64,000 bases of DNA from Stenotrophomonas rhizophila (GTDB lineage: Bacteria; Pseudomonadota; Gammaproteobacteria; Xanthomonadales; Xanthomonadaceae), in the NCBI RefSeq assembly GCF_003651185.1, contig NZ_RCDC01000004.1:206541-270540 (forward strand), in the 5' to 3' direction. Below are positions 9,939-17,505 of the stretch, in pieces. Below the pieces are notes generated by a model that saw only the letters and a list, made by a program, of their open reading frames with translations, was not told where the DNA came from and ran no database searches. How positions within the stretch are numbered: the first letter of the stretch is position 1; each line of letters begins with the position of its first letter. The position numbers and the translations under genes were made by a program.

Positions 9939-10694
9939 TCAGCCGCCCAGGCGCAGCAGGCTGTTGGCGCTGCGGGCGTTGTCGTCGCCGTGCTTGATCA
10001 CCTTCACCTGCATTTCGTACTGGCGCTGCAGCTGGATCATCTGCACCAGCGCACCGGCGGCATCCACATTGCTGCCTTCCAGCTGGCCGCTTTCCAGCGA
10101 CTTGCCCTGGGCCTGCACGAACGGCTGCTGCGGATCGGTGTTGCGCATCAGCCCGTCCAGGCCACGCTCCAGCCGTGCGTCGTCGGCCTGCACCACGCGG
10201 ATGCGACCAACGTTGGCCATCGTCTGCGGGCCTTCGCCCAGCGGAATGATCGAGATCGTGCCGTCGTTGCCGATGTCCATCGCCTGGTGCGGAGGGATCG
10301 CGATCGGATTGCTGTTCTCATCCAGCACCGGATGGCCGCCGGCGGTCACCAGCTGGCCATTGGGCGTGATCGAGAGCGCCGCACCCCGGGTATACGCCTC
10401 ACCGGCATTGGCGCCGGGTGCTTGCACGGCCAGCCAGTTGCCGGCCTGCAGCGACAGATCCAGCGGGTTGCCGGTGATCTGCTGGGCGCCCATGCGCCGG
10501 TTGAAGCCGGCGTCCACGTGCAGGGCATCCACGCGCGAGGCGTAGCCGGTCCCCTTGATCGGGAAGGCCTCGGTGTTGGCGAGCGCCTCCTTGAAGCCGG
10601 GGGTGTCGGTGTTGGCCAGGTTGTGCGAGAGCGTGCCCTGCGCCTGCAGGGAAGCGCGTGCACCGGTCATCGCGACGTAGAGTGCCTTGTCCAT
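9939..10694 (-). CDS. flgF: Flagellar proximal rod protein FlgF
   Basis: This 251-residue rod protein begins MDKALYVAMTGARASLQ and carries the rod motif SHNLANTDTPGFKEAL. The C-terminal helix (ALVQMIQLQRQYEMQVKVI) fits FlgF. It lies 32 bp after flgE and is separated from flgG by 105 bp that contain a sigma-54 promoter. Confidence 0.95.
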   Translation of the reverse strand: MDKALYVAMTGARASLQAQGTLSHNLANTDTPGFKEALANTEAFPIKGTGYASRVDALHVDAGFNRRMGAQQITGNPLDLSLQAGNWLAVQAPGANAGEAYTRGAALSITPNGQLVTAGGHPVLDENSNPIAIPPHQAMDIGNDGTISIIPLGEGPQTMANVGRIRVVQADDARLERGLDGLMRNTDPQQPFVQAQGKSLESGQLEGSNVDAAGALVQMIQLQRQYEMQVKVIKHGDDNARSANSLLRLGG

Positions 10695-10726
10695 CGGTGT
10701 AATCCCGTGTTGCGGTCAGTGGCTCA

Positions 10727-11950
10727 TCAACGCAGGTTGATGATGGTCTGGGTGATCTGGTCCTGCGTGGAGACCATCTGCGAGTTGGCCTGGAAGTTGC
10801 GCTGGGCAGTGATCATGTTGACCAGCTGCTCGGTCAGGTCGACCGTGGAGGCTTCCAGCGAACCGGCCTGGATCTTGCCCAGGTTGGAGCTGTCCGGCGA
10901 ACCGGTGCGCGGGGTGCCGGAGGCGAAACTCTCCACCCACAGGTTGTTGCCCTTGGCTTCCAGGCCCTGTGCGTTGTTGAAGGTGGTCAGTGCGACCTGG
11001 CCCAGCGGCTTGTCATCGCCATTGGAGTAGCGCGCGTAGACGATGCCTTCCTCGGAGACGGTGATCTCGTTGAGCTTGCCGGCCGCGTAGCCGTCCTGCT
11101 GGGTGTTGCGCAGCGCGAACTTCTCGCCGTACTGGGTGGAGCCGCTGAGGTTCAGCGACATCGACAGCACGCCGGCGCCGGTGGTCGGGGTGAACGGATC
11201 CATGACGATCTGGCCGTTGGTCGGCTCGGTCAGCGCGCCGCTGTCGGAGAACTTCAGCAGCGTCGGCGTACCGGCGGCCTTGCCGTCCACGTAGTTGTAG
11301 ACCTGCCATTCGTTCGGGTTTTCGGTCTTCACGAAGTACGAGGTCTGGGTGTGGCTCACGCCCAGCGAGTCGTACACGGTGATGCCGCCGGTGGAGTGGC
11401 TGTAGCTGTTGGAATCGGTCGGGTCGAAGGTACCAACCGTCGGTTCCTTGGCGTTGGCCGGCAGGGTGAAGCTGACATCGACCTTGCCGGTCTGCTTGGG
11501 CGGGCTGTCGGTGGTCAGCAGCTGCAGATCGGTCAGGCGGCCGGCATCGAAGTTGGTGCCGTCGGCATTGGGCGCGAACACCTGCAGGCGCGCGCCCTGC
11601 GGGTTGGTCACGTAGCCGGCCTGGTCGGTCTGGAAGTTGCCGGCGCGCGAGTACACGCGGGCACCGTTCATGGTCAGGGTGAAGAAGCCCTCGCCGGAAA
11701 TGGCCATATCCAGGCTGCGCCCGGTCTGTTCGTTGTTGCCCTGCGAGAACTGCTGGGCGACGTTGGTCAGGCGCACGCCCGAGCCGACCGCGTTCTTGGA
11801 CAGGCCATAGCTGGTGGCCGAGAACAGATCGGCGAACTCGGCGCGCGACTGCTTGAAGCCGGTGGTGTTGACGTTGGCGATGTTGTTCGCCGTGACGTTC
11901 AGATCGGCATTGGCTGCGTTGATGCCGGACAACGAGACGTTGAAGCCCAT
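10727..11950 (-). CDS. flgE: Flagellar hook protein FlgE
   Basis: This 407-residue hook subunit starts MGFNVSLSGINAANADL. The start is chosen from this family-typical N-terminus and a CAGGAGC ribosome-binding site. The reading frame is open upstream but that part overlaps flgD. It has the rod-hook motif NNIANVNTTGFKQ and the C-terminal helix LVNMITAQRNFQANSQMV. It is the fourth gene after the sigma-54 promoter before flgB. Confidence 0.96.
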   Translation of the reverse strand: MGFNVSLSGINAANADLNVTANNIANVNTTGFKQSRAEFADLFSATSYGLSKNAVGSGVRLTNVAQQFSQGNNEQTGRSLDMAISGEGFFTLTMNGARVYSRAGNFQTDQAGYVTNPQGARLQVFAPNADGTNFDAGRLTDLQLLTTDSPPKQTGKVDVSFTLPANAKEPTVGTFDPTDSNSYSHSTGGITVYDSLGVSHTQTSYFVKTENPNEWQVYNYVDGKAAGTPTLLKFSDSGALTEPTNGQIVMDPFTPTTGAGVLSMSLNLSGSTQYGEKFALRNTQQDGYAAGKLNEITVSEEGIVYARYSNGDDKPLGQVALTTFNNAQGLEAKGNNLWVESFASGTPRTGSPDSSNLGKIQAGSLEASTVDLTEQLVNMITAQRNFQANSQMVSTQDQITQTIINLR

Positions 11951-11981
11951 GGGATGCTCCTGTGGATGCGGGTAAGGCGGC

Positions 11982-12668
11982 TCAGCTGATGCGGAGCACG
12001 TAGTCGATCGGGGCCGTGCCCAGACCCTTGAGGTTGAGGTACAGGCCGTCCGTGCCGACCGTGACGCTCTCCACCGGGGCCTGCACGTAGGTGTTGAGCT
12101 TGGTCTTGGTGCCGGCGGTATCGGTATGCGAGGCGGCGATGGTGTAGGTGCCTTCGGCCATGCGGTTGCCGTTGGCGTCCTTGCCGTCCCAGTCGAAGGT
12201 GACTTCGCCGGAGGCCTTGGCTTCCACGCTGATCTGGTTGACCTTGACGCCGTTGGCATCGGTGATGTCCACCGTCACGAAGCCGGCGCCGGGGGCGGCG
12301 ACCATGCCGGTGACATCGCCGTCCTTCTCCAGCGCGAGCTTCTCCGACGGCACCAGCACTTCGTGGCCGACCAGGGCCGCGCCGCGCAGGATCTGGTCGC
12401 TGGACATCGAATCCTGGAAGCCCTTGACCGTGTTGTTGAGGTCGGTGATGCCCTGGACCTGCGACAGCTGCGCCATCTGCGCGACCATCTGGGTGTTGTC
12501 CATCGGCTTGAGCGGATCCTGGTGACGCAGCTGCTCGGTCATCAGGCGCATGAAATCGGCCTGGTCCAGGGTGCTCTTTTTCTTGCTGGTGTCGCTGTTG
12601 GGCGCGTTCAGGCCCAGCGCGCTGTAGATGTCGCTGCTGTTCTGGCCAACGCCGTTGGTGCTGCTCAT
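11982..12668 (-). CDS. flgD: Flagellar hook cap / hook assembly scaffold FlgD
   Basis: This 228-residue FlgD has the conserved N-terminal block FMRLMTEQLRHQDPLKPMDN, which follows the export region. It also has a C-terminal FlgD Ig-like/tudor part with FDWDGKDANGNRMAEGTY. FlgD caps the growing hook and guides FlgE assembly. The 26-bp gap to flgC and 31-bp gap to flgE fit one operon. Confidence 0.96.
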   Translation of the reverse strand: MSSTNGVGQNSSDIYSALGLNAPNSDTSKKKSTLDQADFMRLMTEQLRHQDPLKPMDNTQMVAQMAQLSQVQGITDLNNTVKGFQDSMSSDQILRGAALVGHEVLVPSEKLALEKDGDVTGMVAAPGAGFVTVDITDANGVKVNQISVEAKASGEVTFDWDGKDANGNRMAEGTYTIAASHTDTAGTKTKLNTYVQAPVESVTVGTDGLYLNLKGLGTAPIDYVLRIS

Positions 12669-12694
12669 GGGAGGGGATTCCTGCGGTAAGAGGG

Positions 12695-13102
12695 TCAGCG
12701 ACCCATGGTCAGCGTGGCCAGTGCCAGTTCCTTGGCGGTGGTCAGCATCTCCACGCCGGCCTGGTAATTGCGCGAGGTCGAGATCAGGTTGACCATCTGC
12801 GCGACCGGGTCCACGTCGGGCTGGTAGATGTAGCCATCGGCATCGGCCAGCGGGTGGCCCGGCTCGTAGCGCTGGATCGGCGCGGCGTTGCTCTGGCTGA
12901 TTTCCTTGACCTGCACCGTGGTGATGTTCGGGTCGGTGCGGCTGGTCACCGACTGGAAGATCGGCTCCAGCGGCTTGTAGACCGCATCGGCCGAACCGGC
13001 GACGGTGTCGGCGTTGGAGAGATTGGAGGCGATGGTGCTCATGCGCACGGACTGCGCCTGCAGCGCGGAACCGGCGATATCGAAAATGGGCAGATTGCTC
13101 AT
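12695..13102 (-). CDS. flgC: Flagellar proximal rod protein FlgC
   Basis: This 135-residue FlgC begins MSNLPIFDIAGSALQAQ with the rod motif IASNLSNADTVAGS and ends with the helix NLISTSRNYQAGVEMLTTAK. It builds the proximal rod with FlgB and FlgF. It follows flgB by 3 bp. Confidence 0.96.
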   Translation of the reverse strand: MSNLPIFDIAGSALQAQSVRMSTIASNLSNADTVAGSADAVYKPLEPIFQSVTSRTDPNITTVQVKEISQSNAAPIQRYEPGHPLADADGYIYQPDVDPVAQMVNLISTSRNYQAGVEMLTTAKELALATLTMGR

Positions 13103-13105
13103 GGC

Positions 13106-13501
13106 TTATTGCCCCGTGATCGCGGTGAGCATGGAGCGCACCTTGGATTCGACGAAGCTCAGCGAGGCGCGGTACTCCAGCGCGGCGCGGCCGTAGGCGG
13201 CACGCTCGGCATCCGGGTCGACGGTGTTGCCGTCGATGCTCGGCTGCACGCCTTCCTTGGCGATCTGGAACGGGTTCAACCCGCCGCCGATCTCATAGTG
13301 TTTTTCACTGGTGGTCTTCAGCAGGCCGTTGCCATCCAGCCCTTGGGCGTTGCGCAGGGCGGCATCGAAGCCCAGGTCCTGGGCCTTGTACCCGGGGGTG
13401 TCGGCATTGCTCAGGTTGCTGGCGATCAGCTTCATCCGCTGCTCGCGCAACGGCATGGCCTGGGCATGGACACCCAGATAGTTCGAAATCAGATTGGGCA
13501 T
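13106..13501 (-). CDS. flgB: Flagellar proximal rod protein FlgB
   Basis: This 131-residue rod protein is the first gene of the operon. The start MPNLISNYLGVHAQA has a GGGAG ribosome-binding site. The open frame continues 30 codons upstream, but that segment is atypical and overlaps the sigma-54 promoter. The rod motif IASNLSNADTPGYKAQD is present. Confidence 0.95.
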   Translation of the reverse strand: MPNLISNYLGVHAQAMPLREQRMKLIASNLSNADTPGYKAQDLGFDAALRNAQGLDGNGLLKTTSEKHYEIGGGLNPFQIAKEGVQPSIDGNTVDPDAERAAYGRAALEYRASLSFVESKVRSMLTAITGQ

Positions 13502-13533
13502 GACGCACTCCCACGGGACGATGCCTGGGGCAG

Positions 13534-13549
13534 TGCAAGCGGCGTGCCA
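13534..13549 (-). promoter_or_regulatory. Sigma-54 promoter of the flgB operon
   Basis: The minus strand reads TGGCACG, 4 nt, TTGCA, identical to the -24/-12 RpoN consensus. Predicted transcription starts about 20 nt before the flgB ATG. In related bacteria such promoters are activated by FleQ-type enhancer-binding proteins. That activator is not in this window. Confidence 0.9.
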
Positions 13550-13577
13550 GAGGGGCGCCAGAGGGGAGGGGCCGGTG

Positions 13578-13601
13578 CCCGGCGGCATCATTCACGCCGG
13601 G
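13578..13601. repeat. Small inverted repeat upstream of flgB
   Basis: The arms CCCGGCG and CGCCGGG enclose a 10-nt loop between cheV and the flgB promoter. It could be part of the cheV 3' end. It has no T-run. Confidence 0.4.
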
Positions 13602-13626
13602 AAAATCCACCGACCCGCAGGGCCGG

Positions 13627-13649
13627 GTAGATCCACGCCATGCGTGGAT
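13627..13649 (+). repeat. SMAG-like REP unit
   Basis: A GTAG head is followed by the palindrome ATCCACGC, CAT, GCGTGGAT. This matches the general form of the GTAG-headed REP elements (SMAG) known from Stenotrophomonas maltophilia. It lies in the 197-bp gap between cheV and flgB. Confidence 0.7.
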
Positions 13650-13698
13650 GCCGTCAACCCACCGGAGGAAGGGCGCCGACACCAGGGCCGGCCGCCCC

Positions 13699-14643
13699 TT
13701 ACGCCGCCATTGCGACCTTGCGCAGGCGGTCCAGCAGGAAGTCCGCCAGCTCATGCGGGGAGTACTTGGCCACGAAGGCGTTCGCGCCGACCCGTTCGAC
13801 CATCGCGTTGTTGAACACGCCCGACAAGGACGTGTGCAGCAGCACGTACAGGCCGGCCAGACCCGGGTGACGCCGGATTTCCGTCGTCAGGGTGTAACCA
13901 TCCATCGCCGGCATCTCGATATCGGAGATCACCATGGCGTAGCGCTCGGCCGGGTTTTCGCCCGAGGCGTGGATCTGCAGCAGGTGGTCCAGCGCCTGCT
14001 TGCCGTCCGAAAGCAGGGTCGCCCCGACCCCCAGCTGGTCCAGCACGCTGCGGATCTGCTGGCGGGCCACGCGCGAATCGTCCACCACCAGCACCTGCAT
14101 CGGCGGGGCATCGGGAGGCAAGGCCATGGAGGGGTCCAGCACCGCTTCGCCACGGATCTCGGCGATGTCGGCCAGCACGCTTTCCACGTCGATCACCTGG
14201 ATAAGCTCACCCTGGAAGCGGGTCACCGCCGTCAGGTAGCTAGATTCGGCGCCCAGTTCCGGTGGCGGGTGGATGTCTTCCACCGCGATGTTGACGATGC
14301 GTTCCACACCGCTGACCAGGAAGCCCTGGATGGAGCGGTTGAACTCGGTCACCACCAGGTAGCCCGGCGCCTTGTCGGCATCGGGCTCACGCTCGGGATG
14401 TCCGATCGCCAGGCCCAGGTCCAGCACCGGCACCGAGCGGCCACGCACATCGGCCACACCGGCGAACTGGCTGGGCAGCCCGGGCACCTGGAACAGATCC
14501 GGGCGCCGCAGGACTTCCTGCACCTTGAACACATTCACGCCAAAAAGCTGACGTCCCCCCAGCCGGAACAGCAGCAGGGCCAGACGATTGTGGCCGGCCA
14601 GGCGCGTACGCTGGTCGATGCGGTTGAGCAGGTCATGAGACAT
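13699..14643 (-). CDS. cheV: Chemotaxis coupling protein CheV
   Basis: This 314-residue CheV has an N-terminal CheW-like coupling domain (about 15-165) and a C-terminal receiver domain (about 180-310). The acceptor Asp is in VISDIEMP, with acidic residues in VVDDS and the Lys in FVAKYSP. It couples chemoreceptors to CheA and can be phosphorylated for adaptation. The start MSHDLLNRIDQRT is typical of the family. The frame is open upstream, but the sigma-28 promoter -10 element ends 7 nt before this ATG, so the mRNA is probably leaderless or nearly so. Confidence 0.95.
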   Translation of the reverse strand: MSHDLLNRIDQRTRLAGHNRLALLLFRLGGRQLFGVNVFKVQEVLRRPDLFQVPGLPSQFAGVADVRGRSVPVLDLGLAIGHPEREPDADKAPGYLVVTEFNRSIQGFLVSGVERIVNIAVEDIHPPPELGAESSYLTAVTRFQGELIQVIDVESVLADIAEIRGEAVLDPSMALPPDAPPMQVLVVDDSRVARQQIRSVLDQLGVGATLLSDGKQALDHLLQIHASGENPAERYAMVISDIEMPAMDGYTLTTEIRRHPGLAGLYVLLHTSLSGVFNNAMVERVGANAFVAKYSPHELADFLLDRLRKVAMAA

Positions 14644-14650
14644 GGGCTTG

Positions 14651-14677
14651 GTATCGGCGGGAGCCGCGGTGACTTGA
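14651..14677 (-). promoter_or_regulatory. Sigma-28 promoter of cheV
   Basis: The minus strand reads TCAAGTCA, 11 nt, GCCGATAC, close to TAAAGTTT-N11-GCCGATAA. The distance to the ATG is only 7 nt. Confidence 0.75.
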
Positions 14678-14697
14678 GCGCCGCGTAGAGGGCGGTT

Positions 14698-14713
14698 CGG
14701 CATGGGGCTTGCA
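14698..14713 (+). promoter_or_regulatory. Sigma-54 promoter of flgA
   Basis: The plus strand reads CGGCATG, 4 nt, TTGCA, with GG and GC at the correct spacing. The predicted start at about 14724 lies downstream of the open-frame ATG at 14716 and upstream of the ATG at 14749, which supports the latter as the flgA start. Confidence 0.7.
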
Positions 14714-14748
14714 TCGTGCTGCGCATGTTCCTTGCCCATGGAGTGCCC

Positions 14749-15396
14749 ATGCGATCTCTTGTCTTTGCCGCGCTGCTGCTGGCGGCGCCCGCCTGGGCGG
14801 CCGGTGGTTGGCAGCCGGTGGATAGCATCCGCCAGGCCGCGCTCGGCACCTTGCCGGCCGGCAGCGAGGGCGACACCACCCTGGATTCGGCGCTGCGCCT
14901 GCCTGCCTGCGGTCAGCCGCTGGCGGCCCAGCCGACCGGCACCAGTACCGTGGAAGTCAGCTGCCCGGATGCAGGCGGCTGGCGCCTGTTCGTGCCGGTA
15001 AAGGTGCGTCGCAACCAGACCGTGCTGATCCTCAATCGGGGCGTGGCCGCTGGAGAAACCCTGTCGGCGGCCGATATCACTACTGGCCAGCGTGATGCGG
15101 CCCGGATCGCCGGCGCTGCATTGGCCGATCCGGCCGCCGCCGTCGGCCGCGTGGCGCGCAGGACCCTCAGTGCTGGCAGTCTGATCTCGGCCAATGACCT
15201 GGTCGCGCAGCGGCTGGTGCGCCGGGGCGACAGTGTCGCGCTGGTGTCGCGGCGGGGCGGGGTGGAGGTCCGGGTGGCCGGGCGCGCCATGGCCGATGCC
15301 GGCGAGAATGAGCGGGTCTCGGTCGAGAACCTGTCGTCCCGCAAGATCGTGCAAGGCACCGTCGCAGCCAGCGGTGACGTTTTAGTGACGCGCTGA
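14749..15396 (+). CDS. flgA: Flagellar P-ring chaperone FlgA
   Basis: This 215-residue periplasmic FlgA assists FlgI polymerisation into the P-ring. A signal peptide (MRSLVFAALLLAAPAWA) is followed by SAF-type domains with the motifs VLILNRGVAAGETLSAADI and NLSSRKIVQGTV. The start at 14749 has a GGAG site 5 nt upstream and begins exactly at the signal peptide. The longer reading frame from 14716 would start before the predicted sigma-54 transcript. It is divergent from cheV and followed by flgM. Confidence 0.93.
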   Translation: MRSLVFAALLLAAPAWAAGGWQPVDSIRQAALGTLPAGSEGDTTLDSALRLPACGQPLAAQPTGTSTVEVSCPDAGGWRLFVPVKVRRNQTVLILNRGVAAGETLSAADITTGQRDAARIAGAALADPAAAVGRVARRTLSAGSLISANDLVAQRLVRRGDSVALVSRRGGVEVRVAGRAMADAGENERVSVENLSSRKIVQGTVAASGDVLVTR

Positions 15397-15447
15397 ACAC
15401 GATTGTGAATACGGGCCACATTTCCCGTAAAACCTGCAATATTCCCC

Positions 15448-15474
15448 TAAAGATGGCGCCCGACCGGCCGTTAT
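15448..15474 (+). promoter_or_regulatory. Sigma-28 promoter of flgMN
   Basis: The sequence reads TAAAGATG, 11 nt, GCCGTTAT. The -10 element is identical to that of the fliC promoter at 2635-2642. It gives FlgM and FlgN a FliA-dependent promoter in addition to any readthrough from flgA. Confidence 0.85.
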
Positions 15475-15505
15475 CCCTTGTGAACCGCATTCCCAGGACA
15501 ACTCC

Positions 15506-15808
15506 ATGAGCCAGAAAATCGACGGCAACCTGCAGGCCACCGCCCATCTGCGCAGCGTCGCTCCCGGCAACAAGCCGAGCGTCAGCACCGATGCCCCGGC
15601 CCGCCCGGTGGAAGCCGCTGACAGCCTGCGCCTGACCGGCGAAGCCACCAGCCTGCAGGCGATGCAGCGCGAACTGTCCACGGCTCCGGCGATCGACGCG
15701 GCCCGTGTCCAGGCCGTGCGCGACTCGCTGCAGAACGGCACCTACAAGATCAATCCCGACGCGATCGCCTCGCGCATGCTTGAGCTGGACCAGCAGCTGC
15801 AGGGATGA
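15506..15808 (+). CDS. flgM: Anti-sigma-28 factor FlgM
   Basis: This 100-residue FlgM has a disordered polar N-terminal half and a C-terminal sigma-binding part (VQAVRDSLQNGTYKINPDAI, then ASRMLELDQQL). It holds FliA inactive until the hook is complete, then is exported. An AGGAC ribosome-binding site precedes the ATG. Its own gene has a sigma-28 promoter, giving the usual feedback loop. Its stop overlaps the flgN start. Confidence 0.95.
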   Translation: MSQKIDGNLQATAHLRSVAPGNKPSVSTDAPARPVEAADSLRLTGEATSLQAMQRELSTAPAIDAARVQAVRDSLQNGTYKINPDAIASRMLELDQQLQG

Positions 15809-16143
15809 AGCTGGCGATGAGCGAGCCGCTGCAGCGCCTCAGCGATGCCTTGGACGTCGAACGCCAGGCATTGGTCGAGCATGACGTGCAGGCCCTGATC
15901 CGCGCGACCGGCGCCAAGCTGGAGGCGTTGCGGGCACTCGAAGCCGCGCTGCCGCTTGGCCAGGCCGAGCGTGTGCAGGAACTGGCAGAGCGCAACCGTG
16001 CCAACGGCGTACTGCTTTCACGGCGCCGCCGCGAGGTCAACTGGGCATTGCGCCAGCTCGGCCGCAGCGAAGATGCCGCGTCGTACGATGCCAAGGGCCA
16101 GTCGCACACGCTCAACACCCGGCGGCCGCTCGCGGTCGCCTGA
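15805..16143 (+). CDS. flgN: Flagellar export chaperone FlgN
   Basis: This 112-residue mostly helical protein fits FlgN, the cytoplasmic chaperone of the junction proteins FlgK and FlgL. Heptad-like helices run from residue 5 to 90. The ATGA overlap with flgM and the conserved flgA-flgM-flgN order support the assignment. Confidence 0.9.
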   Translation: MKLAMSEPLQRLSDALDVERQALVEHDVQALIRATGAKLEALRALEAALPLGQAERVQELAERNRANGVLLSRRRREVNWALRQLGRSEDAASYDAKGQSHTLNTRRPLAVA

Positions 16144-16221
16144 TCTCCCCATCTGGCGGCCCCAGGCTGCCGATGTGAACGTCACCGCGTATATTGAGCG
16201 CCTGTTTCCCGCCGCCTCGAT

Positions 16222-17451
16222 GTGACCGTGACCGTAACTTCCGCCCTTGTCACCGCCCCGTTGCCCCCGCATCCGGTCCTGCTTGCCCTGTTTGAACGGA
16301 TCAAGGAGGGCGTGCTGCTGTTCCGCGAGGATGGCAGCGTGGCCCTGGCCAATGCCGCCGTCAGCGAGATCCTCGGCCAGGCCGAGCGCGATGCCGAACT
16401 GACCCCAGCGCAATGGCTGCGCCAGTTGCTGCCACCGGATGCGCTGGAACAGGCGCGCCTCAACGGCCACTGGAACGGCAGCCTGCCGGTCGGCGAGCGC
16501 ATGGTCATCGCCCATGTCTACCATCACGACGATGGCGGCCAGCGACACTATCTGGCCTTGTTCCGCCGCATCGAAGGCCAAGAGGATTACGAGCGCGAGC
16601 TGCAGCAGCGCCATGCCGAACTGCGCCAGGCGTACCTGCGCCTCAACGGCACCCAGGAAAAGCTGCTGCAGTCGGAGAAGATGGCCTCGATCGGCCAGCT
16701 CGCCGCTGGTGTGGCGCACGAGATCAACAACCCGATTGGTTATGTGCACTCCAACCTCGGCAGCCTGCAGGAATACCTGCGCAGCCTGTTCACCGTGATC
16801 GAAGCCTACGAGCGCGCCCTGCGAGCACCAGATCCGAAGGCGTTGATCCCGGAAATCGATGACATCCGCCAACGCTTCGACATCGATTTCATCAGCCGCG
16901 ATCTGCCGCAGCTGATGGCCGAATCACGCGAGGGCATCGAGCGGGTGACCCGGATCGTACGCGATCTGAAGGACTTCTCGTATTCTGGCCGGGATGAGTC
17001 GTGGAAGCTGGTGGACCTGCACGCGGGCCTGGAATCCACGATCAACATCATCTGGAACGAGCTCAAATACAAGGTGACCCTGCACCGCGAGTTTGGCCAG
17101 CTGCCGCTGGTGGAGTGCCTGCCGTCGGAGTTGAACCAGGTGTACATGAACCTGCTGCTCAACGCCGGCCACGCCATTGCCGACCGCGGCACGATCCATG
17201 TGCGCACCGGCGTGGACGGCGACACGGTCTGGGTGGAGTTCGAAGACACCGGCGGCGGCATCTCGCCGGACCTGCGCCAGCGCATCTTCGATCCGTTCTT
17301 CACCACCAAGCCGGTCGGCAGCGGCACCGGGCTGGGGCTGTCGATCTCCTACAGCATCATCAACAAGCACCATGGCCGCATCGATCTGGAGAGCACGCCG
17401 GGCGTGGGCTCCAAGTTCCGGCTGGTGCTGCCGATCAAGCAGCCGCGCTGA
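16222..17451 (+). CDS. PAS-domain histidine kinase, probably cytoplasmic
   Basis: This 409-residue kinase has a PAS domain (about 20-120), a coiled-coil segment (about 120-155) and an H-box AAGVAHEINNPIG with His166. The C-terminal ATPase carries the N-box around NLLLNAGHAI, G1 DTGGGISP, F-box FDPFFTTKP and G2 GTGLGLSIS. No transmembrane segment is visible. The start is a GTG at 16222. A TATATT -10-like element lies at 16190-16195. It converges with a GGDEF-EAL-REC gene, whose receiver is a possible partner. That pairing is inferred from position only. Confidence 0.9.
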   Translation: MTVTVTSALVTAPLPPHPVLLALFERIKEGVLLFREDGSVALANAAVSEILGQAERDAELTPAQWLRQLLPPDALEQARLNGHWNGSLPVGERMVIAHVYHHDDGGQRHYLALFRRIEGQEDYERELQQRHAELRQAYLRLNGTQEKLLQSEKMASIGQLAAGVAHEINNPIGYVHSNLGSLQEYLRSLFTVIEAYERALRAPDPKALIPEIDDIRQRFDIDFISRDLPQLMAESREGIERVTRIVRDLKDFSYSGRDESWKLVDLHAGLESTINIIWNELKYKVTLHREFGQLPLVECLPSELNQVYMNLLLNAGHAIADRGTIHVRTGVDGDTVWVEFEDTGGGISPDLRQRIFDPFFTTKPVGSGTGLGLSISYSIINKHHGRIDLESTPGVGSKFRLVLPIKQPR

Positions 17452-17505
17452 GCCGGCAGCGGTCGCGCCGGCCGCTGGCCCGCAGTCGCGGGCTTTCAGG
17501 CAGCC

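Noticed and set aside
14644-15354. Extension of the cheV frame upstream to 15354
   Set aside because: It runs antisense through flgA and across the cheV sigma-28 promoter. The family start is at 14643.
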